Origin: Streptomyces uncialis
Lineage (GTDB): Bacteria > Actinomycetota > Actinomycetes > Streptomycetales > Streptomycetaceae
Assembly: GCF_036250755.1 (NCBI RefSeq)
Contig: NZ_CP109583.1
Location: 4,836,001 to 4,900,000 of the forward strand
Length of the DNA: 64,000 bases
Direction of reading: 5' to 3'
Shown here: piece by piece, positions 10,641 to 24,504 of the stretch
How the letters are laid out: each line of letters opens with the position of its first letter
How positions within the stretch are numbered: position 1 is the first letter of the stretch
Program-made: the position numbers and the translations under genes
Notes under the pieces: model-generated
Told to the model about the DNA's origin: nothing
Seen by the model: only the letters and a program-made list of their open reading frames with translations
The model's database searches: none

Positions 10641-12290
10641 TCAACGACCCGGGCTTCTCCTCCGCCGCCCCCGAGGCACCGCGCCGACCGCGGCATCGTC
10701 ACCAGCCCCACCCCTGGACCCGCCGCCCCCGGCCCCGGACCCACCTCCGGGCCCACGCCCGCCCCCGCCCCCGCTCCCGTCCACACCCCGGACCGGGGAC
10801 AGCCGCCCGGAAGCGGCCCGCCGCCGGGCAAGCACCGTCCACCCGACCAGGAACAGCACCAGCGCGGTCCCCAGCCCGAAGGACCCGACGGCCAGTGCCC
10901 GCATCGTCGCGGGGTCGCGTGCTTCCGTCGTCCCGTCGCCGGCTCCGTCGGTCCCGCCCTGCCGCGCCTGTTCCTTGTCCTGGGCCGTGACCCCGAACTC
11001 CTCGGCGGGCACGAACTCACCGTCGTAGGCGGGTGCCGCCGCGCCGGACGGGTTCCCGTCGACCCGGACCCGCAGGGTCAGCCCGATGGGCTCCTCGCCG
11101 AAGGTCTCGGCGACCTCCTCGCTGAGGTGCACCGCGAGGTAGTACCGACCGCTGAACCGCATCCCCTTGACGTCGTCGGACACGTGATAGCGGTTCTCGT
11201 AGCGCACCGGGGGCAGCGGGTCGAAGGCGGCGACCTTCTGCTTGCCGTCATAGGTGCTCTGCGTCTGGTCGACGGGCCCGCGCGCAGGGTTGAAGAGCGT
11301 GAGGACCAGCGCGGACGGCACGAACCCGTCGCCCGGGGCGGTGCCCAGTTCCGCGCGGGCGGAGAGTTGCTGCCCCCAGTCGACGGGGACCCAGTAGTAC
11401 CGGGTCTGACCGGCCCGTATCCCGTCCTGCCAGACGCCCGGTTCCAGGCCGGGCGCGCTGTTGAAGCTGGTGCCTCCCGCCCGCGTCCGCTGATCCCCGG
11501 TCATGGGCACGGGGGAGGCGGAGTTCCAGGTCTCCGGCGCGGCGGTCGGCCCGAGCGTCCGTACCCGGGGCTCGGACGAGACGCGCAGCTCCAGTTCCCA
11601 CGGGTCCCGCGTGGACGTGGGCTCGCTCTCGCGCTCGACCACGACGTAGTACGTTCCGGCGGTCTTGCAGCTGTAGGTGCCCGGACCGATCCGGCGGGTC
11701 GCCCAGGTACTGATCGGCCGGGGACTCTCGGAGCTGCCGAAACGGGTGCGCTCGGAGGAGCAGTTGATGCCGTTGCCGTCCTCCACGGAGACGGCGAGAC
11801 CGTCCCGGAAGGACACCTTCGCCCCGAGTCCCGGTACGGCCGTGGCCGACACGTAGACACTCTCCTGAGCACCGAGCTCCAGCCGGTAGTACAGCTTCCC
11901 CGGACGGGCCAGGGCGCTGCGGTACGTGCGCCCCGGGGTGAGCCGCTCGGCGTCGGTACTGCTCCCGGCACCGGTGACCTGACGGGCGCCCTCGTCGAAG
12001 GCGTACGGCCCCGGCGCACCGATCGCGGGGACCGAACCGGCTTCCGACGCGGTACCGACGCCCGCCGCCGTACCGGCGACCGGGCCGGTGGTACCGACGC
12101 CCGGCACCGTACCGACCGCAGGCACCGTACCGACCGCAGGCACCGCACCCCGCACGGAACCCGCACCCGCACCCGCCTCCGCCCCCGCAGCCGTCCCAGG
12201 CCCCGCAGCCGCCAAGACCGCACACAGCGCGGCCCCCGCGCCCAGCACCGCCCGGAATCCGCCGTACCGCCGCCCCGTCAGCCGCGCCAT
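10641..12290 (-). CDS. Conserved secreted, C-terminally membrane-anchored protein of unknown function
   Basis: 549 residues from ATG 12290, preceded by GGAGAGGGG. Signal peptide (MARLTGRRYGGFRAVLGAGA...), then a low-complexity stretch with GTVPAVGTVPAVGT-type repeats (about 40-90). The large extracellular part (about 95-460) holds short beta-rich motifs such as LYYRLELGAQESVYVSATAV, YSCKTAGTYYVVVE and YYWVPVDWGQQLSARAELG, resembling a pair of jelly-roll or pre-peptidase-type domains. Two Cys (NCSSE, YSCK) could form a disulfide. A membrane helix (AVGSFGLGTALVLFLVGWTV) is near 475-495, then an Arg/Gly-rich cytoplasmic tail. I do not recognise a named family. It is convergent with the kinase gene. 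Confidence 0.8.
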   Translation of the reverse strand: MARLTGRRYGGFRAVLGAGAALCAVLAAAGPGTAAGAEAGAGAGSVRGAVPAVGTVPAVGTVPGVGTTGPVAGTAAGVGTASEAGSVPAIGAPGPYAFDEGARQVTGAGSSTDAERLTPGRTYRSALARPGKLYYRLELGAQESVYVSATAVPGLGAKVSFRDGLAVSVEDGNGINCSSERTRFGSSESPRPISTWATRRIGPGTYSCKTAGTYYVVVERESEPTSTRDPWELELRVSSEPRVRTLGPTAAPETWNSASPVPMTGDQRTRAGGTSFNSAPGLEPGVWQDGIRAGQTRYYWVPVDWGQQLSARAELGTAPGDGFVPSALVLTLFNPARGPVDQTQSTYDGKQKVAAFDPLPPVRYENRYHVSDDVKGMRFSGRYYLAVHLSEEVAETFGEEPIGLTLRVRVDGNPSGAAAPAYDGEFVPAEEFGVTAQDKEQARQGGTDGAGDGTTEARDPATMRALAVGSFGLGTALVLFLVGWTVLARRRAASGRLSPVRGVDGSGGGGGRGPGGGSGAGGGGSRGGAGDDAAVGAVPRGRRRRSPGR

Positions 12291-12632
12291 CCCGCGCCCA
12301 CCCCTCTCCGGTCCGCCCTCGTCGTCACCCGCCCGGCCGACACCCGGGTGCCCCCGGCCATCCTGCCGCGCCCGCCACCGGTCTGTCCGCCGCACCCGTA
12401 CAGGACCGTGGCGAGTCCGCGAACCGTCGGCATCCCACCCAGGGATTCGCTATCACAAAGGTTCCCTTCGCGCACGCGAAGCAGAGGGAACGGGAACGAG
12501 GGAGAAGGAGGAGCGGGCGGAGAAGGAAAGAGAGGGGAGAGGAAGGACGAAGCCCCGGACACATGTCCGGACGACCCCGGACGCGTTCCCCGGCAACCCC
12601 GGGCCCGTTCCCGACGTGCGCCGGACACACAG
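12291..12632. other. Intergenic region with a purine-rich tract
   Basis: No gene seen. About 12487-12547 is almost all purine on the + strand (AGGGAACGGGAACGAGGGAG and onward), a composition that can form triplex or strand-asymmetric structure. The promoter of the leftward secreted-protein gene should be here. Confidence 0.4.
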
Positions 12633-12663
12633 AGACCCCGGCCGCTCGGGGCTGCCGGGGTCT
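12633..12663 (-). terminator. Terminator of the DLW-39 gene
   Basis: 10-bp perfect stem (AGACCCCGGC / GCCGGGGTCT) with an 11-base loop, 22 bases past the stop of the leftward small gene. Confidence 0.7.
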
Positions 12664-12685
12664 TCGAAGTGATGGGTGTTGTTGA

Positions 12686-12814
12686 TCACGAACCCGTGGG
12701 CACGGAGTCGGTCGCCTCCGTCCACAGGTCCTGCTCGGCGCGATCCGCCTGGATCTGGCGGTACACGAGGAGCCCGCCGATAGCGGCCAGTGCGACCAGG
12801 AGAAGCTTCTTCAC
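12686..12814 (-). CDS. DLW-39 family small membrane protein
   Basis: 42 residues, starting at GTG 12814 with AAGGAAAGACGAGG upstream. The sequence begins VKKLLLVALAAIGGLLVYRQ, a single N-terminal membrane helix, then a charged part containing the DLW motif (EQDLWTEATD). The family is small, conserved in actinobacteria and typically found near gyrA; its function is unknown. A longer in-frame reading to 12925 is possible but has no ribosome binding site and weak composition. Confidence 0.88.
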   Translation of the reverse strand: MKKLLLVALAAIGGLLVYRQIQADRAEQDLWTEATDSVPTGS

Positions 12815-13142
12815 CGCGCGACCTCGTCTTTCCTTGACGTAGGGGACCTCTGGCGCCCGACTATACACACCGACCGATATCGATCGGTGACCTGCCCGGA
12901 GGGCGCCAACTGCCGCCCCGGACACCCCTCAAGCAACGACGCGGAGCGCGCGAAGGCACTCCCCCCCCTCTTCCCACATGGTGACTTTCGCCGCTCCAGC
13001 CCATTTTTAGGGACGGATGCCCCCATCCGAGTGGTGTTCATCTGAAGATCAACGCGTCATCCACGTCGGTCCTTCCCTCACGGGCCTCCATACACATGAT
13101 GAGGAAAGTACGCAAATCGCCCAACCCGAAAGTGAGGGAATC
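12815..13142. other. Divergent promoter region
   Basis: 328 bases between the leftward DLW-39 gene and the rightward His-rich protein gene. A short A/T-containing palindromic stretch (ACCGATATCGATCGGT, 12872-12887) is a possible operator. Otherwise I see no gene. Confidence 0.45.
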
Positions 13143-13892
13143 ATGTCCAGGGACAAGGTCATGGCGCTGTGGACAGCGCTCATCTCCGCGATCGTCGCGG
13201 TACTCGCCACACTGGGGCTCTCCTCCCCGGCCGTCGCCGCCCCGGTACAGCAGACCGGTGAGGCCCGCAACAGCGCTCCGGCGGCCAGGGAGGCGAGCAA
13301 GCCGGCGGCCACGGCACCGGCCCGGTACGACCGCTCCTTGCCGCCCACGATGAAGCAACGCATCCGTGCGGAGGCACACGGCTCCTCGCCGAGTTGCCGC
13401 TCCTGCGCCGCCCCGTACGACTTCGACGCGGCACTGGCCGAGGTCGTGAACGCCGCGCTCGATCCCGACGGCGGCAGCACGGCGGTTCCGGCACCGGCCC
13501 CCGCCCCGCACACCCCGCCCACGGCACAGGGGACCCCGTCCGGCGTCACGGCGACCGCCCACCAGCGAGCCGTCTCGGACCACGGCCCCAAGCAGCACGG
13601 CTCCAAGCAGCACGGCCCTGAGCAGCACGGCTCCAAGTCGCACGGCCCCAAGTCGCAATCCCCCGCGACCCACCGGCCCACGTCGCACCGGCCCGCCGCC
13701 TCGCACGGCCCCGCGACCCACCGTCCCGCCTCACACCGGCCCACCTCGGACGGACCCACTTCGCACCGGCCCAACCCGCACGGGCCTGCCTCGCACCAGC
13801 CCGCTTCGCGCGCCGGAAGCGCACAGCACCCCGTTTCGCACGAGAACGGTCATGACACCGCGCAGCACGCGCATGTCCCGGCACCCCGCTGA
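13143..13892 (+). CDS. Secreted His/Pro/Ser-rich repeat protein
   Basis: 249 residues from ATG 13143, preceded by AGTGAGGGAATC. Signal peptide MSRDKVMALWTALISAIVAV with cleavage near AVAAP. A short conserved-looking part follows (about 60-110: MKQRIRAEAHGSSPSCRSCA, then PYDFDAALAEVVNAAL), with two Cys as CRSC. From about 135 to the end it is low complexity built on xxHG and xxHRP units (KQHGSKQHGPEQHGSKSHG; THRPTSHRP). A metal-binding tail is a reasonable inference from the spaced His residues. I do not recognise the family. The tail may have grown by repeat expansion. Confidence 0.7.
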   Translation: MSRDKVMALWTALISAIVAVLATLGLSSPAVAAPVQQTGEARNSAPAAREASKPAATAPARYDRSLPPTMKQRIRAEAHGSSPSCRSCAAPYDFDAALAEVVNAALDPDGGSTAVPAPAPAPHTPPTAQGTPSGVTATAHQRAVSDHGPKQHGSKQHGPEQHGSKSHGPKSQSPATHRPTSHRPAASHGPATHRPASHRPTSDGPTSHRPNPHGPASHQPASRAGSAQHPVSHENGHDTAQHAHVPAPR

Positions 13893-15032
13893 ACAGCGGC
13901 GCGCGCATGACCCGCGCCCCGAGCACGGCTCAACCGCCGTACGCCCCGCACAGCGCACCGCCACACCCCGCCGAAGCGCATACGGAGCCAAGCCGACCCC
14001 GGCACCCCGGCGCACGCGACAGGCGGCACACCTGGCAGACGGCACACACGGCAGACGCGGGACACGACACAGCCGGCACACAACGGCACAGCCCAACGAC
14101 TCCAGCCCCGACCGCCGAACACCCGGACCCCAGACAGTCCCCGCGGCCGGACGAACGGCGCCACCCCACCTACGAGGTGTCCACCCCGTACGACACATCC
14201 GCCGGCCCACGACAGCCGACCGGCCCAACCGCGATACACCCCGCACCACACGGCACCGCACAGCACCGCACAGCACCGCATCACCTGAAGCGCCACCCGT
14301 GACGCACCACTCAGCGGTCAACGGGAAACAGCCACAGAAGGCAGCGAACACCCTGGTACCAGCTCAGCGACCCCGCCGACAGGCGACAGCAGCCCCACAG
14401 CAACGGGCACCGAACCACAGGCAACGGACATCGCCAGCGGCCGGCAGTAACGGCCCGACAGGAACAGCCCGACAGGAACAGCAGGACACGTACACCACGT
14501 ACGACACGACGACACGACAGACGCAGCACCACGACGCCGCACAACACGAGCGGTACGACGAGCAGCACGAGGGAACGGCACGAAGACGACAAGCCGCCGC
14601 CCACGTACGCCCGCCTGCCCGAGAGCCCGATCAGCGCAACCAGCGCAACACCACTGAAGGCGACCGCCTGAAGGCAACCGTCTAGAAGGCGCCCGACCGC
14701 GTTCAGTGACCCACGCACGCCCCACGGCAGCAGCGCCCTCGCCCCCAGGCGACGAGCCACTGCCCCCACAGCCGATCCCACCCCACGTGTCCCCACCCAC
14801 AGGGACGCGCGTTTCCGCATGCCCGGGCATCGACCACAGGCAAGGGACCGCAAAGGGCACAGGGCACAGAACCAGCGGAACCAGCAGAGCCACCGGCGGA
14901 CACCAACCCGGCAGCCAGGCGACCCGACCCCCCGGCGACCCAGCACCCCAGGGACCAGCACCCTCGCGCCCCCGCGAACCCGCAGACGCACCCCCGACGC
15001 ACCCAAACGCCACGCAGGCCACACACAAACGC
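13893..15032. other. 1.1-kb strand-skewed region without a credible gene
   Basis: The + strand is very rich in C and A and very poor in T over the whole stretch. All long open frames here are Arg/His/Thr/Gln-rich on one strand or Cys/Val/Arg-rich on the other, with no domain, no good ribosome binding site and no steady third-position bias. It lies between the His-rich protein and the tRNA-Ile terminator. Probably non-coding or decayed; see findings. Confidence 0.55.
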
Positions 15033-15069
15033 AGACGCCCGGCAGGTCCAGTGGACCTGCCGGGCGTCT
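15033..15069 (-). terminator. Terminator of tRNA-Ile
   Basis: Perfect 17-bp inverted repeat (AGACGCCCGGCAGGTCC and complement) with a 3-base loop. It starts 20 bases past the tRNA 3' end; the leftward transcript then reads GCGTTTGTGTGTGG. Confidence 0.85.
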
Positions 15070-15089
15070 GACCAGCCATCGGGCTGCTG

Positions 15090-15163
15090 TGGGGCTAACA
15101 GGATTTGAACCTGTGGCCTCATCCTTATCAGGGATGCGCTCTAACCAACTGAGCTATAGCCCC
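15090..15163 (-). tRNA. tRNA-Ile (anticodon GAT)
   Basis: 74 bases reading leftward, starting GGGGCTATAGCTCAG and ending TTAGCCCCA. Anticodon stem ATCCC/GGGAT type with loop CTGATAA giving GAT; T-arm contains GGTTCAAATCC. CCA is not encoded. Confidence 0.97.
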
Positions 15164-15288
15164 GCCGCGCTGCGCGCTGACCTCTGAAGATTAGCGCACG
15201 ACGCGCTCAGTCCCAAAATCGGTTGCCGGGCCCCGTCGGGGCGGCCCGATCCCCTGGTCAGGGACATGTCCGTGAAAGCCGGAGGCGG

Positions 15289-16062
15289 CTACTCGTCCTC
15301 CGCCAGGGTCAGCTCCACGCCGCCCACGAATCCCGCCGACAGGTTGTAGATGAAGGCGCCGAGGGTGGCCAGCGCGGTCGCGAGGACCACGTCGATGACC
15401 GCGATGATGCTGGTGAACATCAGGACGCGGGGCAGCGACAGGAACGACTGGAGGTCGAAGCCGTTCGACTCGTTGGAGCCGGTGGCCTCCGAGATCGTGC
15501 CGCCGACCGTCGAGAAGACGCCCATCGCGTCCATGACCATCCACAGCACGGCGGCCGCGATGATCGTGCAGATCCCGAGGGCGATGGAGAGCAGGAAACT
15601 GACCTTCATCACCGACCACGGGTCGGCCTTGGCGACCCGCAGCCGCGCCTTGCGGGTACGGGGCGTGGTCCGTGCCCCGGTCCGCGGCCGGCGGACGGCG
15701 CCCGAGGGGGCCGTCTGGTACGCCTGCGGCGGGTGGTAGGGCTGACCACCGGGCTGCTGGGGCCGTTCGCCCGGCAGAGCGCCCTCCTGGGCCCCTGAGG
15801 GGGCGCCGGCACGGCCCTCCGGGGCCTGGCCCGCGTACCCGTCGTAGCTCTGGGTCCGCGGACCTCTGGTGTCCGTCACAGTTCCCCCCTGGGATACGTG
15901 GGATTCATCGGAGGCGGGTGAGACCGAAGCGGAACCGCGGGCGCCGTCCTGGCCGGCGGCGCGTGCCTCCGCGGGGGCGGCCGGGCCGGACCGGTCCTCG
16001 GTTCCGGCCCGGCCCTGCCGACCCGCGGCACCGGAAGATCCGGCGCCCGTGGCTCCGCTCAC
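15289..16062 (-). CDS. DUF3566 membrane protein
   Basis: 257 residues. It starts 15 bases after the gyrA stop, in the same operon. The first 140 residues are disordered and Gly/Pro/Ala/Gln-rich. The conserved DUF3566 domain is about 145-257: LRVAKADPWSVMKVSFLLSI begins the first membrane helix (about 155-180), and the second helix (VLMFTSIIAVIDVVLATALA) precedes GAFIYNLSAGFVGGVELTL. This family sits directly downstream of gyrA in most actinobacteria; its role is unknown. Confidence 0.93.
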   Translation of the reverse strand: MSGATGAGSSGAAGRQGRAGTEDRSGPAAPAEARAAGQDGARGSASVSPASDESHVSQGGTVTDTRGPRTQSYDGYAGQAPEGRAGAPSGAQEGALPGERPQQPGGQPYHPPQAYQTAPSGAVRRPRTGARTTPRTRKARLRVAKADPWSVMKVSFLLSIALGICTIIAAAVLWMVMDAMGVFSTVGGTISEATGSNESNGFDLQSFLSLPRVLMFTSIIAVIDVVLATALATLGAFIYNLSAGFVGGVELTLAEDE

Positions 16063-16077
16063 GTGTCTCTCCTCGCG

Positions 16078-18687
<2,610 letters not shown>

Positions 18688-18728
18688 GCTGGTGCGGGTC
18701 CTTTCTGCGCGGTCAGGCTGAGACCGAC

Positions 18729-21286
<2,558 letters not shown>

Positions 21287-22033
21287 TCAGCCGTAGGTGT
21301 CGCCGGGTCCGGTGCTGCCGGGGGCACGCAAGGGGCCGAAGCGACGGGCGGGACCTGTGGGGCCGTGCACCTTGATCAGCTTCACGGTGCCATGACCCAG
21401 GTCCTCGTTCAGCCGGGCCACCAGCTGCGGGGCGAGCAGCCTCAGCTGGGTCGCCCACGCCGTCGAGTCGCACTGCACGCTCAGGACGCGCTCGTCCTCG
21501 TCGTAACGCTGGGGCACACAATGATTGGCCAGATCGTCACCGACGATCTGCGGCCAGCGGCCCATGACCCCGCCGACCGCCGCCGGGGTCTCCCAGCCGC
21601 GCTCGGTGATCAGCCGGTTGATGGCGGCGCCGAGCGCCATCGGGTCGCGCCCGTCCGCGCGGGCACCGGAGCGCAGCCCGCCGCGGCGCGCCTGCTTCTT
21701 CTGGGCCGCCGCGTCTCCACGCGCGCGTGCCTGCTCCTTCGCCGCCCGCAGCGCGACCCGCGCGAGATCGACACCGCTCGGGGCGGCCGTCCCACCGGCC
21801 GGGTCCACCGCGCCGGAGCCGGGGCCGACCGCGCCGGAGCCGGGGCCAGGGCCGACAGGGCGGGAGCCGACAGGCCCGGGGGCCTGTCGCGGGCCGGAGC
21901 CGACGGGACCGCCGGGGAAGGCGCTCCCGGGGCCCGGGAAGGCACCTGGACGGCCCGTGGCCGCGCCCCCGCGTGCACCGGGTCCCTCGGGGCCGCCCAC
22001 GCCCCTGCCGCCCGTCGCGCCCATACCGCTCAC
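21287..22033 (-). CDS. dciA: DciA (DUF721) replicative helicase loader/regulator
   Basis: 248 residues from GTG 22033, overlapping the recF stop by four bases. The first 110 residues are Gly/Pro-rich disorder with [20 protein letters not shown] repeats. The DUF721 domain follows (about 130-235: [59 protein letters not shown]). DciA loads or assists DnaB in bacteria lacking DnaC/DnaI. Its position between recF and gyrB is standard in actinobacteria. Confidence 0.95.
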   Translation of the reverse strand: MSGMGATGGRGVGGPEGPGARGGAATGRPGAFPGPGSAFPGGPVGSGPRQAPGPVGSRPVGPGPGSGAVGPGSGAVDPAGGTAAPSGVDLARVALRAAKEQARARGDAAAQKKQARRGGLRSGARADGRDPMALGAAINRLITERGWETPAAVGGVMGRWPQIVGDDLANHCVPQRYDEDERVLSVQCDSTAWATQLRLLAPQLVARLNEDLGHGTVKLIKVHGPTGPARRFGPLRAPGSTGPGDTYG

Positions 22034-23151
22034 CGTCGCTCCACCACACCTTCGGACACCGCGTACCGCGCACCGGCCAGCACGTCGGGCACATCGTCGT
22101 CCACGGCCGCCGTCACCAGGACCTGCTCACCCGGCGCCACCAGCTCCGCCAGCCGCTCCCGGCGGCGGGTGTCCAGCTCCGCGAAGACGTCGTCGAGCAC
22201 GAGCACCGGCTCATTGCCCTCGGCCCGCAGCAGATCGTACGAGGCGAGCCGCAGCGCCAGCGCGTACGACCACGACTCGCCGTGGCTCGCGTAGCCCTTG
22301 GCGGGCAGCCGGCCGAGCCTCAGCACCAGATCGTCGCGGTGCGGCCCGGCGAGGGTGACCCCGCGTTCGATCTCCTGCTTGCGGATCCCGGTCAGCGCGG
22401 TCATCAGCTGCTCGTACATCTCCTCGCGCGTGTGGCCGTCGCCGGGCGCGGACGGCTTGTACTCCAGGGCGAGCGGGCCGCCGCCGGGCGCGAGCTGTTC
22501 GTACGCCTTGTCGGCGAGCGGCTGGAGCGCGGCGATCAGATCCAGCCGCTGGGCGAGGAGTTCGGCGCCGACCCGGGCGAGGTGCTGGTCCCAGACGTCG
22601 AGGGTCGACAGGTCCAGGGTCCGGCCGCCGTGGCGGCGGGCGAGCGCCGCGGACTTCAGCAGGGTGTTGCGCTGCTTGAGGACCCGGTCGTAGTCGGAGC
22701 GGACCCCGGCCATCCGGGGGGAGCGCGCGGTGATCAGTTCGTCCAGGAAGCGGCGGCGCTCCCCGGGGTCGCCCTTCACCAGGGCCAGATCCTCGGGGGC
22801 GAACAGGACGGTACGCACTATCCCGAGCACATCACGCGGTCTGACCTGCGACGACCGGTTGATCCTGGCGCGGTTGGCCCGGCCCGGGTTGATCTCCAGC
22901 TCGACGAGCTGCTGCCGCTCGCCCTGGCGGACGTTGGCCCGCACGATCGCCCGCTCGGCGCCCATCCTGACCAGCGGAGCGTCCGAGGAGACGCGGTGGC
23001 TGCCGAGGGTGGCGAGATAGCCGACGGCCTCGACCAGATTCGTCTTGCCCTGTCCGTTGGGTCCCACGAAGGCGGTGACACCGGGGTCCAGCGGGACCTC
23101 GACCCCGGTGTACGAGCGGAAGTCGGCCAGCGACAGATGCGTGACGTGCAT
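22030..23151 (-). CDS. recF: RecF recombination/repair ATPase
   Basis: 373 residues, normal length. Walker A in [20 protein letters not shown] (about 29-48), ABC signature region near [16 protein letters not shown], and Walker B with D-loop [20 protein letters not shown]. It loads RecA at gaps with RecO and RecR. The stop is overlapped by dciA; the gene follows gnd at a 300-base distance. Confidence 0.98.
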   Translation of the reverse strand: MHVTHLSLADFRSYTGVEVPLDPGVTAFVGPNGQGKTNLVEAVGYLATLGSHRVSSDAPLVRMGAERAIVRANVRQGERQQLVELEINPGRANRARINRSSQVRPRDVLGIVRTVLFAPEDLALVKGDPGERRRFLDELITARSPRMAGVRSDYDRVLKQRNTLLKSAALARRHGGRTLDLSTLDVWDQHLARVGAELLAQRLDLIAALQPLADKAYEQLAPGGGPLALEYKPSAPGDGHTREEMYEQLMTALTGIRKQEIERGVTLAGPHRDDLVLRLGRLPAKGYASHGESWSYALALRLASYDLLRAEGNEPVLVLDDVFAELDTRRRERLAELVAPGEQVLVTAAVDDDVPDVLAGARYAVSEGVVERR

Positions 23152-23451
23152 GGTCGGGGGCCGACCTCCCCTGTGTGGGCGGGCCCCGCCGGTCGGCGGA
23201 GCGGTCCGGGACCTGTGGGCCCCGGGTGCGGACGGTGGTCAGGTGCCCGGACCGGTGGGTCCGGGACGGGCGGCCGGGCCGCTGCCGCCACGGCAGTCAC
23301 CCGCGGCGGGCGGCACCCGCCGCCGTCGCGGTCCGATGCCCCCGGGGGCCGGTTCCGTGACGCTCCGGCCGCCCTGCGGCAGCCGGGCCGTGGCGTCCGG
23401 CCGGGCCCGGCGAGCGCCGGGCACAGGCCGACGTCCGCCGGAACCGCCGGA
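23152..23451. other. gnd-recF intergenic region
   Basis: 300 bases, very GC-rich (long runs of GGGCCGG type). No gene, no recognisable RNA. The recF promoter may be here. Confidence 0.4.
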
Positions 23452-24327
23452 TCAGGCCTTCTCGACGGCGTGGCCGCCGAACTGGTTGCGCAGTGCCGCG
23501 ATCATCTTCATCTGCGGGGAATCCTCCTGCCGGGAGGCGAAGCGGGCGAACAGCGACGCCGTGATGGCGGGCAGCGGGACCGAGTTGTCGATGGCGGCCT
23601 CGACCGTCCACCGGCCCTCGCCGGAGTCCTGCGCGTAGCCCCTGAGCTGCTCCAGATGCTCGTCCTCGTCCAGCGCGTTGACCGCGAGGTCGAGCAGCCA
23701 GGAACGGATGACGGTGCCTTCCTGCCAGGAGCGGAAGACCTCGCGCACATCGGTGACCGACTGTACGGACTCCAGCAGCTCCCAGCCCTCGGCGTACGCC
23801 TGCATCATGGCGTACTCGATGCCGTTGTGGACCATCTTCGCGAAGTGACCGGCGCCGACCTTGCCCGCGTGGACCGAGCCGAACTCGCCCGGCGGCTTCA
23901 GCGCGTCGAAGACGGGCTGCACCTTGGCGACGTTCTCCGGGTCGCCGCCGTACATCAGCGCGTAGCCGTTCTCCAGGCCCCAGACACCGCCGGAGACACC
24001 GCAGTCCACGAAGCCGATGCCCTTGAGGCCCAGCTCCACGGCGTGCCGCTCGTCGTCGGTCCAGCGGGAGTTGCCGCCGTCGACGACGACGTCGCCCGGC
24101 TCCAGGAGCGCGGCCAGCTCATCGATCGTGGCCTGGGTGGCGGCACCCGCCGGGACCATCACCCACACCACGCGGGGGCCCTTGAGCTTGCCCACGAGCT
24201 CCTCAAGGCTGTGGACATCCGCGAGGTCCGGGTTGCGGTCGTATCCGATCACGGTGTGGCCTGCGCGGCGGATGCGCTCGCGCATGTTGCCGCCCATCTT
24301 GCCGAGGCCGACGAGACCGAGCTCCAT
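23452..24327 (-). CDS. gnd: 6-phosphogluconate dehydrogenase, short (GndA/YqeC-like) form
   Basis: 291 residues from ATG 24327, about the length of the short decarboxylating 6-phosphogluconate dehydrogenases. N-terminal Rossmann motif MELGLVGLGKMGGNMRERI. Substrate signature VVDGGNSRWTDDE and CGVSGGVWGLENGYALMYGG. Catalytic KVGAGHFAKMVHNGIEY. It makes ribulose-5-phosphate and NAD(P)H in the pentose phosphate pathway. Insertion of gnd between dnaN and recF is typical of Streptomyces. A longer frame to 24429 is rejected (no conservation). Confidence 0.95.
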   Translation of the reverse strand: MELGLVGLGKMGGNMRERIRRAGHTVIGYDRNPDLADVHSLEELVGKLKGPRVVWVMVPAGAATQATIDELAALLEPGDVVVDGGNSRWTDDERHAVELGLKGIGFVDCGVSGGVWGLENGYALMYGGDPENVAKVQPVFDALKPPGEFGSVHAGKVGAGHFAKMVHNGIEYAMMQAYAEGWELLESVQSVTDVREVFRSWQEGTVIRSWLLDLAVNALDEDEHLEQLRGYAQDSGEGRWTVEAAIDNSVPLPAITASLFARFASRQEDSPQMKMIAALRNQFGGHAVEKA

Positions 24328-24504
24328 CAGTGGTTCCTTAAAGTCGCGATGTGGCGTACGGGCACGTCCGTACCCGCGTCCGAGCCTACGCCCGCGCACC
24401 GGCGCACAGCTGTGGGCTCGGCCGCTCATACGTACTCCGACCTGCGGGTCTCCGCCGGGTGCCGGCCCGTGGGGACAGGGCCACCCGGAGGAACGCCGAC
24501 CGGG

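Noticed and set aside
7838..11020. 1060-codon frame opposite the kinase gene
   Set aside because: Arg/Gly low complexity mirrored from the Pro-rich linker of the kinase.
12487..12547. Purine-rich tract as coding sequence
   Set aside because: Gives Glu/Lys/Arg-only peptides in every frame and lies between two genes with their own signals.
13852..14685. 277-codon + strand frame after the His-rich protein
   Set aside because: Overlaps the end of the His-rich gene, has no ribosome site, and its third-position bias fades along its length.
14318..15079. 253-codon leftward frame ending near tRNA-Ile
   Set aside because: Cys- and Val-rich reading of skewed DNA, and it would include the tRNA terminator.
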